DNA of 64,000 nucleotides from Imbricaverruca yamaguchii (lineage: Eukaryota > Arthropoda > Thecostraca > Neoverrucidae), in assembly GCA_034440575.1 (NCBI GenBank), contig JAOTOL010000875.1, positions 1-64,000 of the forward strand. The letters run 5' to 3'. The position numbers were made by a program, and so were the translations under genes. The notes beneath the pieces were generated by a model that did no database searches, was not told the origin of the DNA, and saw only the letters and a program-made list of their open reading frames with translations. Numbering within the stretch: position 1 is the first letter of the stretch; every line of letters starts with the position of its first letter. Shown one piece after another: positions 24,055 through 35,580 of this stretch.

Positions 24055-24395
24055 TGTATCGTGTCGTGACGCTCGGTTCTACCCTTTGTAACCGTGTTTG
24101 GTGTTGCCACCGTGACCAGGGGCGGACTGGCGGCGCCTCCTGTGTTGCCCGTTCTGGCGGCACTTGCATTGGTTTCATGCCGCCCGATCCTACCGTTTTG
24201 TTGGCGTGTTTTGCTGCTGCCACTGTGACCACTGACGGGTTGGCGGCGCTCCCTGTGTCGGCTCGTCCTAGCGGCACTTGACTCTGCCGTCATATTGCCC
24301 GGTCCCACTGTCCTGTTGGTGTGTTTTGCTGCTGCCGCTGTGACCAGGGGCAGACAAGCTGCGCCCGTCCTCGCGGCACTTGACACTGCTACCGG
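24055..24395 (+). repeat. Three ~110-bp tandem units
   Basis: The phrases GTGTTTTGCTGCTGCC, CTGTGACCA and CGGCACTTG recur in order three times (CGGCACTTG near 24159, 24271 and 24378), with divergence. Frames through it on both strands are repetitive and I regard them as non-coding. Confidence 0.65.
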
Positions 24396-25559
24396 CTCTG
24401 GTCCTGCTATGAAACAGGTGTGGGGTATGCCATTTCATTGTTGCTCATGAGGCCTATGATCATTTATTTGAAAGAACGATATACAAAGTCCCTGCTCCAC
24501 GAACTTCGATTGTGATCCTTCATTCATGTTCTGAATCGGAAACAGCACATAAGCCGACTAGGTCGACTACGCGGACGTGTAGGAGTGTTTTGAATCATCC
24601 AGATCTAGTTCTGAACGAATTGTTAGGGAATGCCGCCAATACATGCCTGACCGCTTTTAGCACCCGATGTCTGACCGCTTTCCAGTCCATCTGCCGAATG
24701 TAACCTCCGAACTAGAGTGAAATTTTACATACTTTTGGGATGGGTCAACACCCGCTTACGACTGGCGCGAGCCCACCTCCCCAAGTCCATAGACCTTCCT
24801 GTTACCTCCAGGCATTGCGTCTCCCAAATCGTTTTCTGGAAGTTCCACCCATGTTGTTGAGCTGGTACGGAGATTCACAGATGCCCCCATAAAAAGAATG
24901 TCTGCCTGTCACGTGCTCCCTATGGTCCTGCCGATCTTAGAAAAGAAACAATTGTCCCTTTCCTTGCCTCCTATATCAGGGGTACTGCCGCATATAGAGG
25001 GGATAAAAGGCCTTTCGGTCAATTAATGTTGGCATGCAGCACCATAAGCCCAATTATACATTTGATGTACATTAAGGGACTCGACCCCCTCCCCACCTTA
25101 TTCCATCATGGCGACGACCACACTTCAGATACGTCCTTACTGCATTTCGCCGCGATAAGATGCTAATTGTCTGCCATTTGACCTGTCCTACCTCGCTTTG
25201 TACGTTCTTCCGGGTATAATATGTGTATAAAAGGTATTGGAGATCCCTTCCGGGACTATGACGTCCTAAGTTTTGCACCTGTACCTCTTAAATCCGCATT
25301 TAATCCCCCGTACTATGCATATGCTACGTATATTCGACAGCACGTTAGAGGCTTGGCCCGTATTAAGTGGTACCCCTGATGACGTCATATAAAGACCTGC
25401 GCAGAAAGCTGCGCAGTAGGGATGACGCCACCTCGTATATATCGCCTTGATAATATTTGGATGCGTTCCTCTAAGCATTCGGTAAGGATGCAATAGAGTC
25501 GATAATTATTCTCCTAGCGGAGAAGGTATGAACTATTCTGTGAAGTTCTTGACTATCGT
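24396..25559. other. No gene seen; contains a CRE-TATA promoter-like site
   Basis: No coding frame is supported. The only structured site is at 25380-25420 (see separate entry). Composition is balanced, and the region could be a decayed LTR, but no duplicated LTR ends were found. Confidence 0.35.
25380..25393 (+). promoter_or_regulatory. CRE palindrome overlapping a TATA box
   Basis: TGACGTCATATAAAG combines a perfect CREB/ATF site (TGACGTCA) with TATAAA at the next base. Two perfect CTGCGCAG palindromes follow at 25396-25416, separated by AAAG. The arrangement resembles a core promoter, but no transcript or coding region downstream supports it. Confidence 0.3.
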
Positions 25560-25745
25560 CTCTTGGGCGTTCCGTCTTTGGACTTTCGGTCTTTGGTCTT
25601 TATGATCGTTGGATGTTCGGATTTTGGATTTTATAAGTCTTGGACGTTTGGTTTTTGGACGTTATGTATGTTGGACTTTATGATTCTTGGATGTTCTGAA
25701 ATTGGACTTTTCGTCTTTGGATGTTATTTTTGGGACGTTCTGAAT
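25560..25745 (+). repeat. Degenerate TTGGA(C/T)GTT-rich tandem repeat
   Basis: Words such as TCTTTGGACTTTCGGTC, TTGGATGTTCGGATTTTGGA and TTGGACGTTTGG repeat every ~10-25 bp over 180 bp. The result is a low-complexity array without a fixed period. No coding meaning. Confidence 0.6.
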
Positions 25746-27329
25746 CACCCCCCTCCATAGTCGTGCCGGGTGTGATCGTTTGCAGGCGACTAATTGGAAT
25801 AAAAAAGCATGGTGCGTAACATTTATCCGAAGTTGGTTGCACGAACGGTCCTGGTAAAGAATGGCGGGGTTGATGAAGCATTCAAAGTTATAAACAGGTA
25901 TGAGTATTTTCTTGATTCTTGAATGAGTCGATTTTCTTACCTGCAATATGGCACTAAAATATATAAAGTAACTCATCCGAAGTGTACAAATTCCTAACTG
26001 TTGGTAAAATGTGCAAAAGAACAGCCATGGCAGCAGAATTGGTAATTGTGTGCTTCAAGGTGTCCTGCGAATCCTTGGAATTTGTAATTATATTGCAATG
26101 TTTATCAATGTGACAAAGATGATGGGACTTTCTGGCAACTGCTGTGCATTTTAACTGCAACTGCTGTGCATTTCTGTGCAACTGCTTAACTTTCAGATTG
26201 GGGTCAAAATGACACCAAGAGCATGGCATAAAAAGAAGTGTTGAAATAAAATGAAATAAAAATACAACATACTCTAACTTAAAGCAGCCTAACCTCCCTT
26301 TGGAGCAAAGTATCCCATATGTATAATTGGAAAGTAATTTGACCTTTTTCTGAAAAATAAATTATAAACAAAATGTGGTATTTTTGCTTTAAAAGGTTTG
26401 ATTTTCTAAATTTTCTAAATTCTAAATGATGTTTATTAATACGATTCTAATGATATGACCACTCATTTTCTCTGGAAATACTTATTTCTTGGTTTATCAT
26501 AGCGATAACTTCCATAATGTGCCATTTATGCCACACTACTGTTCTTTGTGCCATAATTTATCCATACCTCACCTGGGGCTTCTCAGATGTGACTAAAGGA
26601 AGATTCAACACTAATTTGCCTCAAATATACTTCATTTCTGCCTCTGCCACATAGATAGCATGCCACCACCATTCCAAAATGCATGCAGAAAGAAGATAAA
26701 CAGGTTGCATGGTTTGTTACCATGATGTATGGGTGATGTCATGATAAACATTGTGGTTGTGTTTTTATATTAAATATATATATATGTTTATATTAGTTTA
26801 GATAAGAGTAGATAATATTATGTTAGGCTTGGTTAGATTAGGTTAGGTTAGGTTTTCCTATTTAATTATTATTTCTCATAGTATTGGAGGGCTTGAGGAA
26901 AGACAGGATGCGGAAGATGCTAACTCATCAGTATAACTTCCACATCTCACTAGTGCGAAAATGGTCTGTGTGTTCAGGCTATGACCCAGTCATATGCAAC
27001 ATCATTAAAATTTAATATCATGATAATGAGGCAAGATTATACCTTTTTAGATGCCACACAGTTCTTCCAACCTGAATCCACTGTCCTAATTGTGCTAAAG
27101 CCTGCAGGCTGCAGCAGAGTGAACTCATTAAGGTACATGAACCTCTTGCAGCATTAGCCAATCAAAGCCTCAGTTCTATGCCAATGGAATCATCACACAG
27201 TACCAACATGACTGGCATCCTCATTGAAATAGAAAAGCAAGCATTTTCCGAGAAAACAAGTGGTAGCATCTTCTGAATCACATCCATATACATGGTATTC
27301 CAAAAAAGATCCCAAAAATCTCAAAATGA
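25746..27329. other. No gene seen; short TTAGG run
   Basis: AT-rich spacer of about 1.6 kb. At 26833-26853 the sequence holds three adjacent TTAGG units, the arthropod telomere motif, too short to be an interstitial telomere. A G-rich run sits at 27345-27360 at the edge of the next repeat. Confidence 0.4.
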
Positions 27330-28055
27330 CAACACGTGCCCTGGAGGGGCGGGGGGGGCAAAATCCACCGACCCCTCCGTTTTTTCGTAGATGACTCCAG
27401 ATTTTACTGGCCGATATACTCTATTGTTTGTGTACCTGCTTATAAATAGCCGCCGTGTTGTTTAAAGGAAGAAAAATGAAAATCGATTGATTTTTTTTTC
27501 TTGAGTTAGGGGTCGCTAAAGTTAAAAAAAAATTATCAGCGCCAGACCGCAAATATCGGCGCTGATGCGCTTCCCATATATTGGCAAAAAGGAAGTGTTC
27601 TTGGCAAAACCAGCGACTTGTTTGGTATATATTCTTATGCTATGTTGTTTCAAAGTCATGTCAGGTCACCGAGGTCAAGTCAGGTCAAGTTCATGACAGG
27701 CTAACACATGCCCTGGATGGGGGATGGCAAAATCAGCCCACTAGCCAATTTTTCGTTTTAGCTCCATATTGTATCAGCAAATATACGCCAATTTCTTACG
27801 TACATGCTTAGAAATGACTGGCGCATTGTTTGAAGTAAGAAACATGAAAATCGGCCGAACATTTTTCAAGTTAAAGTAAAGTCAATTCGCACCTCCAGAC
27901 GATCAAAATCGGCGCTGATGCGCTTCCCGTACATTGGCAAAATCGAAGTGTTCTTGACAACGCTAGCAACTACTTTGATGCATATTGTTATGCTATATAA
28001 CTTAAGTCATGTTAGGTCGCCAAGGTCAAGTCAGGTCAAGTTCATGGCAGGCTAA
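27330..28055 (+). repeat. Two tandem copies of a ~360-bp unit
   Basis: Copy 1 (about 27330-27700) and copy 2 (27701-28055) share, in order: ACACxTGCCCTGGA, CCGATATAC-like sequence, GAAAATCGx..GATTTTT, ATCGGCGCTGATGCGCTTCC, GGAAGTGTTCTTG, and the end GGTCAAGTCAGGTCAAGTTC followed by ATG.CAGGCTAA. Divergence is moderate with small indels. There is no open frame; the function is unknown. Confidence 0.78.
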
Positions 28056-29065
28056 TGAAACCAAACTTGATCAACTGGAATGTCGTCATAAATGCAAATG
28101 ACTGTCATGCGATTGATGTCACTTTGCATGTTACTCCCTATGCCTCCAAAAATATACTGTTTGCCATTGTGTGCTGAAGCATTTCCATACTTTATTCATG
28201 TATTTCACTCCTTTCTTTGCAAAGCTGATTGTGCTAAGTCGCCCAACGGAGCAGTCGGGTGGGCAGCTCTGTTCCGGTAACTGGAGCAGGTACTGACCTG
28301 ATAAAGTGCTCATAGATAGGTGACCTGAGGTCAAATGGTGGATCTGGCATCTGTATTGCATCATTAATAATGTCCAAAGCATTACTAATGCCAATTTTGG
28401 AGCATTTAAACACAATCACAGCGATCAATAACAATGACAAGCCAACCCACGCAAAATCAGAATATTTTGCTATTTTGACCTCATTTGACCTTGAAGATGT
28501 TTCCCTAAGGTCATGAAATTTGCACACAACAGAGTTCACTATCGTGCCCATCCACCCTGCGATTTTCCTTGCTCTAGACTCAGTAGGAGACGAGATCTTA
28601 GGTGGGGGGGGGGGCATAAGCTGCTTTTAAATAAAAAAATACTTATCCAAATAGCAAATTCAAATATTTCCAACCTAAAACCTAAACTTGCTAACCTAGC
28701 CAAACTGAACCCAGTTTTTTTCCTTTATGGAGGTAAATGTTTGTAAAATCTGTATTTGTTATCACCTAAGTGCTACTACATAATCATACATACAAGCAGT
28801 GCTACTACATAATCATGCAGTTTTCACCTACAAACTAAGTTAAATGATATTATGGCACTTTAGGGTAACCAAAAGACAAGTTTTAAATACATTTTACCAC
28901 CATTAATCATATAAGTAGGCTATGTTCGGTTAAGCTCGGTTATGGTAAGCTTTTGTTGTCAGTTAGCAAATATAAATATTTCTCATATTTTTTTAATTGA
29001 CATTTATACTTTTCTTCAACAACAAGTTCAAGCCAAGTTCTGTTCTTTTTATTTGAATTCTGAAG
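28056..29065. other. No recognised gene
   Basis: A 127-codon minus-strand frame (28617-28234) contains a hydrophobic stretch (WVGLSLLLIAVIVF) but no known motif, and it overlaps a G-run. I cannot support it as a gene. The rest is AT-rich. Confidence 0.3.
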
Positions 29066-29078
29066 CTGCTGACAAGAT

Positions 29079-29253
29079 TAGGAGCCACAGTAGCTCAGTT
29101 GGTAGAGGGTTGGACTCTCCATCACAAGATTGTGGGTTGGACTAACAACAGATGTCATTTGCCAAGTCTACCTGCAACCAATCAAAATGAGAGGTTGGCA
29201 ACACTATGACCTGGCTGTTGAATGTGTTGTAAAAGAACCCAAGACCCCCTCCC
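29079..29253 (+). mobile_element. tRNA-derived SINE, copy 3
   Basis: The head GGAGCCACAGTAGCTCAGTT with an A box (TAGCTCAGTTGGTAGAG) and a decayed B box (GTGGGTTGGACT) is followed by the shared body (GGTTGGCAACACTATGACC, then TTGAATGTGTTGTAAAAGAA). It is flanked by a perfect 13-bp duplication CTGCTGACAAGAT (29066-29078 and 29254-29266). Confidence 0.88.
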
Positions 29254-29374
29254 CTGCTGACAAGATCATGATGTTGCAGATGGCATGGTTAAGTTTGGTG
29301 AAAAGTAAGAGCTACCACAATTGAGTTTTGTGCAGCTTCTAGGAAATATATTCAATAAGTTGGCTCTGTCTGCA

Positions 29375-30806
29375 GGGAGTTGAAGCAAGTGCCTGACCAT
29401 TTGGCTTGGTGTCGCTGTGGGAAAAGGCACAGCAATACACTGAGGATAGGAACTTTTTCCCGATCAGGAACCCTGCCACATTCTCAGCAACTGGAGCTTG
29501 ATAAGGTGATGTGTAAGGAAATCAGTAGAAACTTTCGGATGAAGTGCCTTATTCTTGGTGACTTTAATCTAAAAGGATATGAAAATGTTCGTGTTGGCTC
29601 CCCATCATTCAAAATGTTTAGGAAATGCCTTGAAGAGAACCTGTTCTTACACCAATTTGTAATGGAACCTACCAGGCATGGCTCATTCATGGACCTTGTA
29701 TTCTCAGATTTCAGTGACTTGGTTCAAGACTTCACTGTAGGCGAAACTCTGGGAAGAAGTGACCATGAAATAGTTAGATTCAAGGCACATGTAGTGGAAA
29801 TTACTTAGGATAATATGGTAAAGGTTCCAAATTTCAGCAGAGCACACTTTGACTGCATAAGAGCGGCCTTAAGTGCCATAAGATATGAAGAAGAATTCTC
29901 CGATTTAAATGCCTGTGCAATGTGGGAAGAATTCAAATATTACTTGAAAGAAATTCAGATTAGACATGTCCCCCAAAAGCAAAAACGCAAAGAAGGATAG
30001 GAAAGCCAGCATGACTTACACCAGACTTGATAAAAGCAATTAAGGCTAAGAAAGCTGCATTTAGAGTGCTTAAGGAAGCTTCAAATATCGTAAATCTAAT
30101 GGCGTATCAAAAAGCTAGGGACACTGAAGCAAAAAAAAAACCAGAGCGGGAAAGTGAGGAAAAGAACTGGATTTAGCGCGACGCTGTATAACCGAGCGGT
30201 TGAATGCGTCGTAAAAGAACACCAGGTTCTTGAACTGGATTTAGCTAGGAACTGTAATGGGGACAACAAAAAGTTTTTTAGTTTCTACAAGCTGAGTAAA
30301 GTTTCTAGCACAATTGGTCCACTGGAAGTAAATGGGACTATATTGGGTGAGGATACTGAGATGGTTGAGGAGCTGAGCAAGCAGTTTAAATCAGTGTTTG
30401 CATTGGAAAATATGACCAATCTGCCGACCATACACCATAGTTCAGTGGCATGTGATCGGATAAATGATGTTGATTTCATTGATAGTGATGTTGTTTTCAA
30501 TCATATCAGGAAGATAAAGCCAAACAAGGCAGGAGTACCTGATTACATTTATGCTAGGGTATTGCGGGAAGCTGAAAAGGAACTGGCATTTCCACTTAGT
30601 ATAATATTGTGTAGGTCTGTTTCACAAAATAAAATTCCAACAGATTGGAAAAGGGCAAATGTAGTTCCTATTTTCAAGAAAGGAGAAAGAGGGAAAGTTG
30701 ACAACCATAGGCCAGTAAGTCTCATATCCCTAGTCTGCAAGGTACTCAAATCAATTATCAATGATAGAATAGTTAGTTATCTGGAAGGAAACAGATTGAT
30801 TCAAGA
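29375..30806 (+). pseudogene. CR1 copy: endonuclease C-terminus and RT N-terminus (decayed)
   Basis: It is 5'-truncated at about 29375. The frame at 29380-29808 encodes the second half of the AP endonuclease (CLILGDFNLKGYEN, RHGSFMDLVFSDFSD, GRSDHEIVRF). 29815-30000 continues VKVPNFSRAHFD, and 30001-30140 carries KAIKAKKAAFRVLKEA in another frame. The RT starts in 30235-30806 (NKAGVPDYIYARVL, TDWKRANVVPIFKKGERGK) and stops at RLIQD, where an inverted CR1 3' fragment begins. A SINE fragment interrupts it at 30178-30231. At least two frameshifts are present. Same family as 1-2040 and 21721-23205. Confidence 0.85.
30178..30231 (+). mobile_element. 54-bp 5'-truncated SINE insert in the CR1 copy
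   Basis: Only the body and tail of the SINE are present (GCGACGCTGTATAACCGAGC, then TTGAATGCGTCGTAAAAGAA). It is bounded by a perfect 14-bp duplication GAACTGGATTTAGC (30164-30177 and 30232-30245). It shows that the SINE can integrate 5'-truncated and that its 3' end alone is mobilised, as expected when a LINE RT recognises the tail. Confidence 0.88.
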
Positions 30807-31660
30807 CATAAAGACATGAAAAATGATTGCAACTATGAGCCACACTTGGTTGCACTCTGTACACTGAACCAGTCGCCCCCAAAATCTGTCAATCAGCCCT
30901 CCCTGTAATAATGAAAAGCAAGCCCTCTATTCTTATAATGATTGTCTATGCTGTTTTTACAGATGTTCAATGTGCTGCTACTGACAATGTTTTCTGGCAG
31001 CTGGTTCCAGTGTTCTACTGCCCTGTTCGTGAAGAAAGTCTGCCTTAACCCTGTTCTGCTGTGGCTAACTTTAATTTTGAATTTATGACCTCTAATTGCA
31101 TCATTTCTGTTCAATTCAAACATTTCCCCAAGATATCCCCTCTCCAGACCATGTACAAATTTAAAGACCTCGATGAGATCTCCTCTCAGGCTTCTATATC
31201 TAAGTAAAAACATGTTCAATTTCTTCAATCTTTCCTCGTATGCCAGGTTGCTTATGCCATTAACCATTTTTGTAGCCCTCTTTTGTACTCTCTCTAAAAG
31301 CCAACAATCTTTTTTATAGCTAGGAGACCAAGCTTGGATGCAGTATTCCAAATGTGGCCTGACATATGTAATTTACCTGACACAGTAAAGCTTCCTGATG
31401 ACTTCCTCACTTCTGTATGATACATTCCTATTTATTGCCCCGAGCATTCTCAGTGCCTTCTTCCTGGCTTCCTTGGTCTGTTCTGATGCCCCCAATTTTG
31501 TGTTTAGAATAACACCTAAATCCTTCTGTTGAGTAACTGATAGCACTTGGCCACCCATCAAGTATGGAGCCTTCCTATGCTGCTTACCTACATACATGAT
31601 TTTGCACTGATCAAAATTGAATTAAATTTGCCATTCTTCGGACCACTTCACAAGTTCGTC
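30807..31660 (-). mobile_element. Inverted CR1 3' fragment inserted in the CR1 copy
   Basis: Minus-strand CR1 from the RT phrase HVGKQHRKAPYLM to the 3' end, terminating in GTCTTTATGTCTTG at the junction with the plus-strand copy (30806). RT C-terminal blocks are nearly intact (LGVILNTKLGASEQTKEAR, LEYCIQAWSPSYKKD, RGDLIEVFKFVHGLE), but a short insertion near 31375 breaks the frame. It lacks the catalytic part of RT. The insertion is later than the plus-strand copy it interrupts. Confidence 0.8.
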
Positions 31661-31689
31661 TTGTGACGAAGATTAAGACCACTTCACAA

Positions 31690-32475
31690 AATCATGCATG
31701 TAGGTAAGCAGCATCTGAAGGCTACATGCTTGATGGGTGGCGAAGTGCTATCAGTGACTCAACAGGAGAAGGATTTAGGCTTTATTCTAAACACAAAATT
31801 GGGGGCATCAGAACAGACCAAGGAAGCCAAGAAGAAGGCATTGAGAATGCTCGGGGCAATAAATAGGAATACATCATACAGAAGTGAGGAAGTCGTCAGA
31901 AAGCTTTACTGTGCATATGTCAGGCCGGATTTGGAATACTGCATCCAAGCTTGGTCTCCTAGCTATGAAAAAGATAGTTGGCTTTTAGAGGGAGTACAAA
32001 AGAGGGCTACAAAAATGGTTCATAGTATAAGCAACCTGACATAGGAGGAAGGATTGAAGAAATTAAATTTGTTTTCACTTAGATATAGAAGGCTGAGAGA
32101 TCTCATCGAGGTGTTTAAATTTGTCCATGGTCTGGAGGGGGGATATCTTGGGAAATGTTTGAATTCAACAGAAATGATGAAATTAGAGGTCATCAATTCA
32201 AAATTAAAGTTAACCACAGCAGAACAAGGTTAAGACAGTCTTTCTTCACCAAGAGGGTAGTAGAACACTGGGCGCCAGAAACCATTATAAGTAGCAGCAC
32301 ATTGAAGTCTTTAAAACAGCACTGACAATCATTATAAGAATAGAGGGCTTGCTTTTCAGTATCACAGGGATGGCTGATCGACGGATTTAGTGGGCAACTG
32401 GTTGAGTGTTCACAGTGCAACCAAGAAGGGCCCTTGTGGCTCATAGTTGCACTAATCTTTGATGTCTTTATAAGA
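31690..32475 (+). mobile_element. CR1 3' part on plus strand (probably the rest of the 29375 copy)
   Basis: Begins at KIMHVGKQHLKAT and runs through the RT C-terminal region (LGASEQTKEAKKKALRMLG, LEYCIQAWSPSYEKDSW) with stops after SNLT. It ends at the CR1 3' terminus (GGGCCCTTGTGGCTCATAG, then GATGTCTTTATA). The RT core between RLIQD and KIMHVGK (roughly 200 residues, including FADD) is missing between the two plus-strand parts. A deletion therefore accompanied or followed the inverted insertion. Confidence 0.78.
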
Positions 32476-34455
32476 GGGGGAGGGGTGCAACCCCCTAAGG
32501 TTTTTGTGTATTCCTTCCAAACCGATGAATAAATTGCTCTGAGATTTTCAGTACTCTGGGCAGACTTTTGGTGAACTTTCTTGGGAGGTCATGTCAGGTT
32601 ACAGAGTTATGAAGCCATAAAGAGGAGCACCTCTGACCAGTTTTCAATAAATATGTGATTATCACACGTAAACATGACATTGTTGCCTACATCAACTGGT
32701 ATTATAATGAAAAATACAGATGACCAGATGGGTTCCCATTAAAAAAATAATGTTCCAAAAATCGGTGACGTCGATTGACCTCGGTTGACCTTTCGACCTT
32801 TTTGAGCCGACGTACGGTAATTCTTCGTGCTGAATTTGAGTTCAGCGTCCATTGTTACCCTAGGGAAATTTAAACTTCGAAATTTGAACCACTTCAAAAA
32901 GTTGGATATTTGGAGTCACGGCTTTGACCTCATTTGGTGCATGACATATTGGTCCGATCACATCGTGCGACATGTCGTTATGTTTGCAAGGTCCCAATAA
33001 ACACATTTCCGGCCATTTTGTGCATATTTGGACAGTAGTTTCGGTATAACTGCCGATTTTCTTATGGAAATACAAACAAATCAATTTTAGACCTTTGACC
33101 CGACCTGGAAGATCAACCGTTGCCCTTAGGTCATACTGGATTCCAGTCGCGAGATTTCGGCCAGATCTGTAACTTTGGTCTTTGTTTCACTTTCGTAGCA
33201 TGCACGGCTTCGAATCGCCAGGGATCTAACCCCCCTCCGTATACGACCGAAGATGGTAAAGTGCCGAATACTGGCGAGGGTTAATACTTCTAATAACTTA
33301 ATACTTAATAAGTTTTGATGCCATTATATTTAGACAATAGCCTTATCTTGTTGGACATAAATATTCATGATGGATTAGAAAAGGGCTTGCAGAGTACAGA
33401 AGGAAAATTTACAACACAGCAAGATTCCACACACAGATTGTGAAGGAAATAATTTGACGGATTAAATAATGGCAGACAATGTTGTGTATCGCATATGGTT
33501 GTACCACTGCATACATAAATCTATCCGCTTTTGTATCCCATCCTTGACAGCCCTTTGTAGTAAATGGACACACTGAGTATGGTGGAAGTTAGATTAGGTT
33601 ATGTTGATAACTATTAGGGTGGGTATTTGCATTAGCTTTGGTTAGGTCGTGTTTTTTTAAACAATAGGCTGGGTTGATAAAATACTGGCAAAAGTTGGTA
33701 AAATACTGGGAAATGTTTTTGTATCGCAATGCCAGTGGTATTAACAGGTACAACTTATTTACTTGAAAATATTGTTAATCCTGCACCAGGCTTCAATGGG
33801 CTCTAGAATCTGGGATTTGGAGAATACCTGAAACCAGAATCACGACCTTGACATGGTTCCCTGCACAAGGCTAATCTGTCTTGACAACAAACGTTTTTTC
33901 CAGGTTCCTGGTATTAACTATATCCCAGCACCTGCCCCGTGTAAGCCCAGCTCAGCTTCTTCAAACATAATCTGACATAGCCTAACATAATGGGCGCTGC
34001 ATGACCTCTGCAGTCGATGCGCCCCTAAACCCCAATAACTAACTGACTAACTAGCTTAACATAGTGCAGCCTATGCTAATCCAATGTAGCATATCATGAA
34101 GTCATGAAGCGCAATCACTTAAGAAGAGCCACATGGGCCCATCTGGGTTCAGCCTATAATCTGGTGCGCCCTAAAACCCAAATAACTAACTAACTATAAA
34201 GAGGGGATAATATAAGATGAGAAAATTGTATTAAAACACCCTAACAATACGATGACAAAAAGAAATTGAAGCACCCACAACCAGTGCTATATCCTGGGTT
34301 CTGAATACACTGACACGTCACCAGCATAATCCATCATGTATAATCATGTTATAAGACACCTTCATCAATCCAATTCCATCCACTCCAACCTCAGAGTTAG
34401 TTTCTTTTTGCAGGTTTTCAGGTTCCAAACGGTTTAATTCACACACATTACATTG
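32476..34455. other. No gene seen; two type-B repeat ends
   Basis: No coding support. At 33988-34065 the inverted phrase GCAGTCGATGCGCCCCTAAA followed by AATAACTAACTGACTAAC, and at 34150-34195 GGTGCGCCCTAAAACCCAAA followed by AACTAACTAAC, match the type-B repeat (15471, 59795) on the minus strand. Confidence 0.45.
33988..34195 (-). repeat. Type-B dispersed repeat, two adjacent partial copies
   Basis: Both copies carry (GTTA)n, then TTGGGGTTTAGGG-like sequence, then GCGCATCGACTGC (minus strand). The second is shortened. The GTTAGTTA run at one end looks like a 3' tail microsatellite or a 5' edge. It may be a SINE or a DNA-element end; the class is undetermined. Confidence 0.5.
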
Positions 34456-35052
34456 TTACAAAGAACCGAAAGTGCGATGAACACAATGAATTACAGTCAC
34501 GAAGGCTCCCGCGACCCAGCCCACCCACGGTGTGGAGGAGAAGACAGCTATCCGACTGGCGGACAGCTATCCGACTACGTGGTCCCCAGGCGCTGAAGCG
34601 ACCGGTGACGCGTCCGCGGAACACTTTGGGCCAACAAGCATTCTCCCCATGAAAAAGAAACACCACCTGAAACATGAGATGCGACACTAGCGCCACCAGT
34701 GAAGGTCATCCACAACAAAACAACTGATCGACCGACGTCACGCGTCAACCCGCGACGCACGAGCATACGTACCGGAAACATACGACGAAGTTTCAACGAA
34801 ACAACTAACATTCTAACACTACTGCAAAGTCCACAGATCCAAACGCTGCACTAGTCGCACTCGTCTTCCGCTGCGCCACCAGTGAAGGTAATCCACAACA
34901 AAACAACTGATCGACCGACGTCACGCGTCAACCCGCGACGCACGAGCATACGTACCGGAAACTTACGGCTAAGTTTCAGCGAAACAGCTAACCTTTTAAC
35001 ATTACTGCAAAGTCTACAGATGCAAACATTACACTGGTAGCACCCGTCTCCC
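34456..35052 (-). repeat. Probable Gypsy LTR region with an internal ~184-bp duplication
   Basis: 34686-34871 and 34872-35052 are direct repeats (GCCACCAGTGAAGGT, ACAACTGATCGACCGACGTC, GACGCACGAGCATACGTACC, GTTTCARCGAAAC). They lie immediately 3' of a Gypsy-like integrase end on the minus strand, where an LTR is expected, and the minus strand closes near TTCTTTGTAACA (34456). No second LTR is in the window, so LTR status is inference from position and TG..CA-like edges. Confidence 0.4.
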
Positions 35053-35580
35053 GATGCGGGTACGATACGGCGAGATCTCCCCAGATACATGTTCAACACT
35101 ACCAATCCCGGTACCGGACGGGCTCATCACAGTATCAGCCGCCTCGAGCACCGGTGATTGGACAACAGTCGGAAACGAGGTGTCACGGTCACTTCTCGCA
35201 TCACGCGCACTCAGCACAGGCTCAGCCGCATCGAGAACAGGCAACTGGACGGCGACGACCTGGGTTAACATCTCGTGCCATCGAGCCCCGCCTGAATCGG
35301 TCGGGCGCTCCTCACGCTGCTGCGTGCCGACAAATGCAACCACACACCACTTCAGGTTGCTCCCGTGCACAAGCGTGCTTCGTTTATAACGCCTTTGTAT
35401 TACATAATCAGGTCTGATGACCTTGGTGACCGTGAACGGGCCCCAATACCTGTCGCAGCTTTTTGAAGTCCCGGGTTTCACTGCCTGAGGTTTCAGCATA
35501 ACCTACTCACCGAACTGACAAATCACTCGTTGAGTCCATCCGACTGTGACCCTGAGTCACGTCAATATTTTACTTCGCCT
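35053..35580 (-). pseudogene. Ty3/Gypsy polyprotein C-terminus (integrase tail)
   Basis: The frame reads LKPQAVKPGTSKSCDRYWGP, FTVTKVIRPDYVIQRR, then LVHGSNLKW. This is the GPF-type fold at the integrase C-terminus of Ty3/Gypsy elements (WxGPF.V, then V-x-x-x-x-LK). A variable acidic/Ser tail and RTRIGRRVLPV follow to the stop. Upstream (35500-35760) the frame is broken; a fragment LELVTGNEPRHTVVSELSSD is readable on the minus strand. No RT, protease or gag is present, so only the 3' end of the element survives. Confidence 0.6.

Noticed and set aside
26833..26853. Interstitial telomere
   Set aside because: Only three TTAGG units; too short to separate from chance.
30807..32475. Twin-priming inversion of one CR1
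   Set aside because: The inverted and direct fragments cover the same 3' region, whereas twin priming gives non-overlapping parts.
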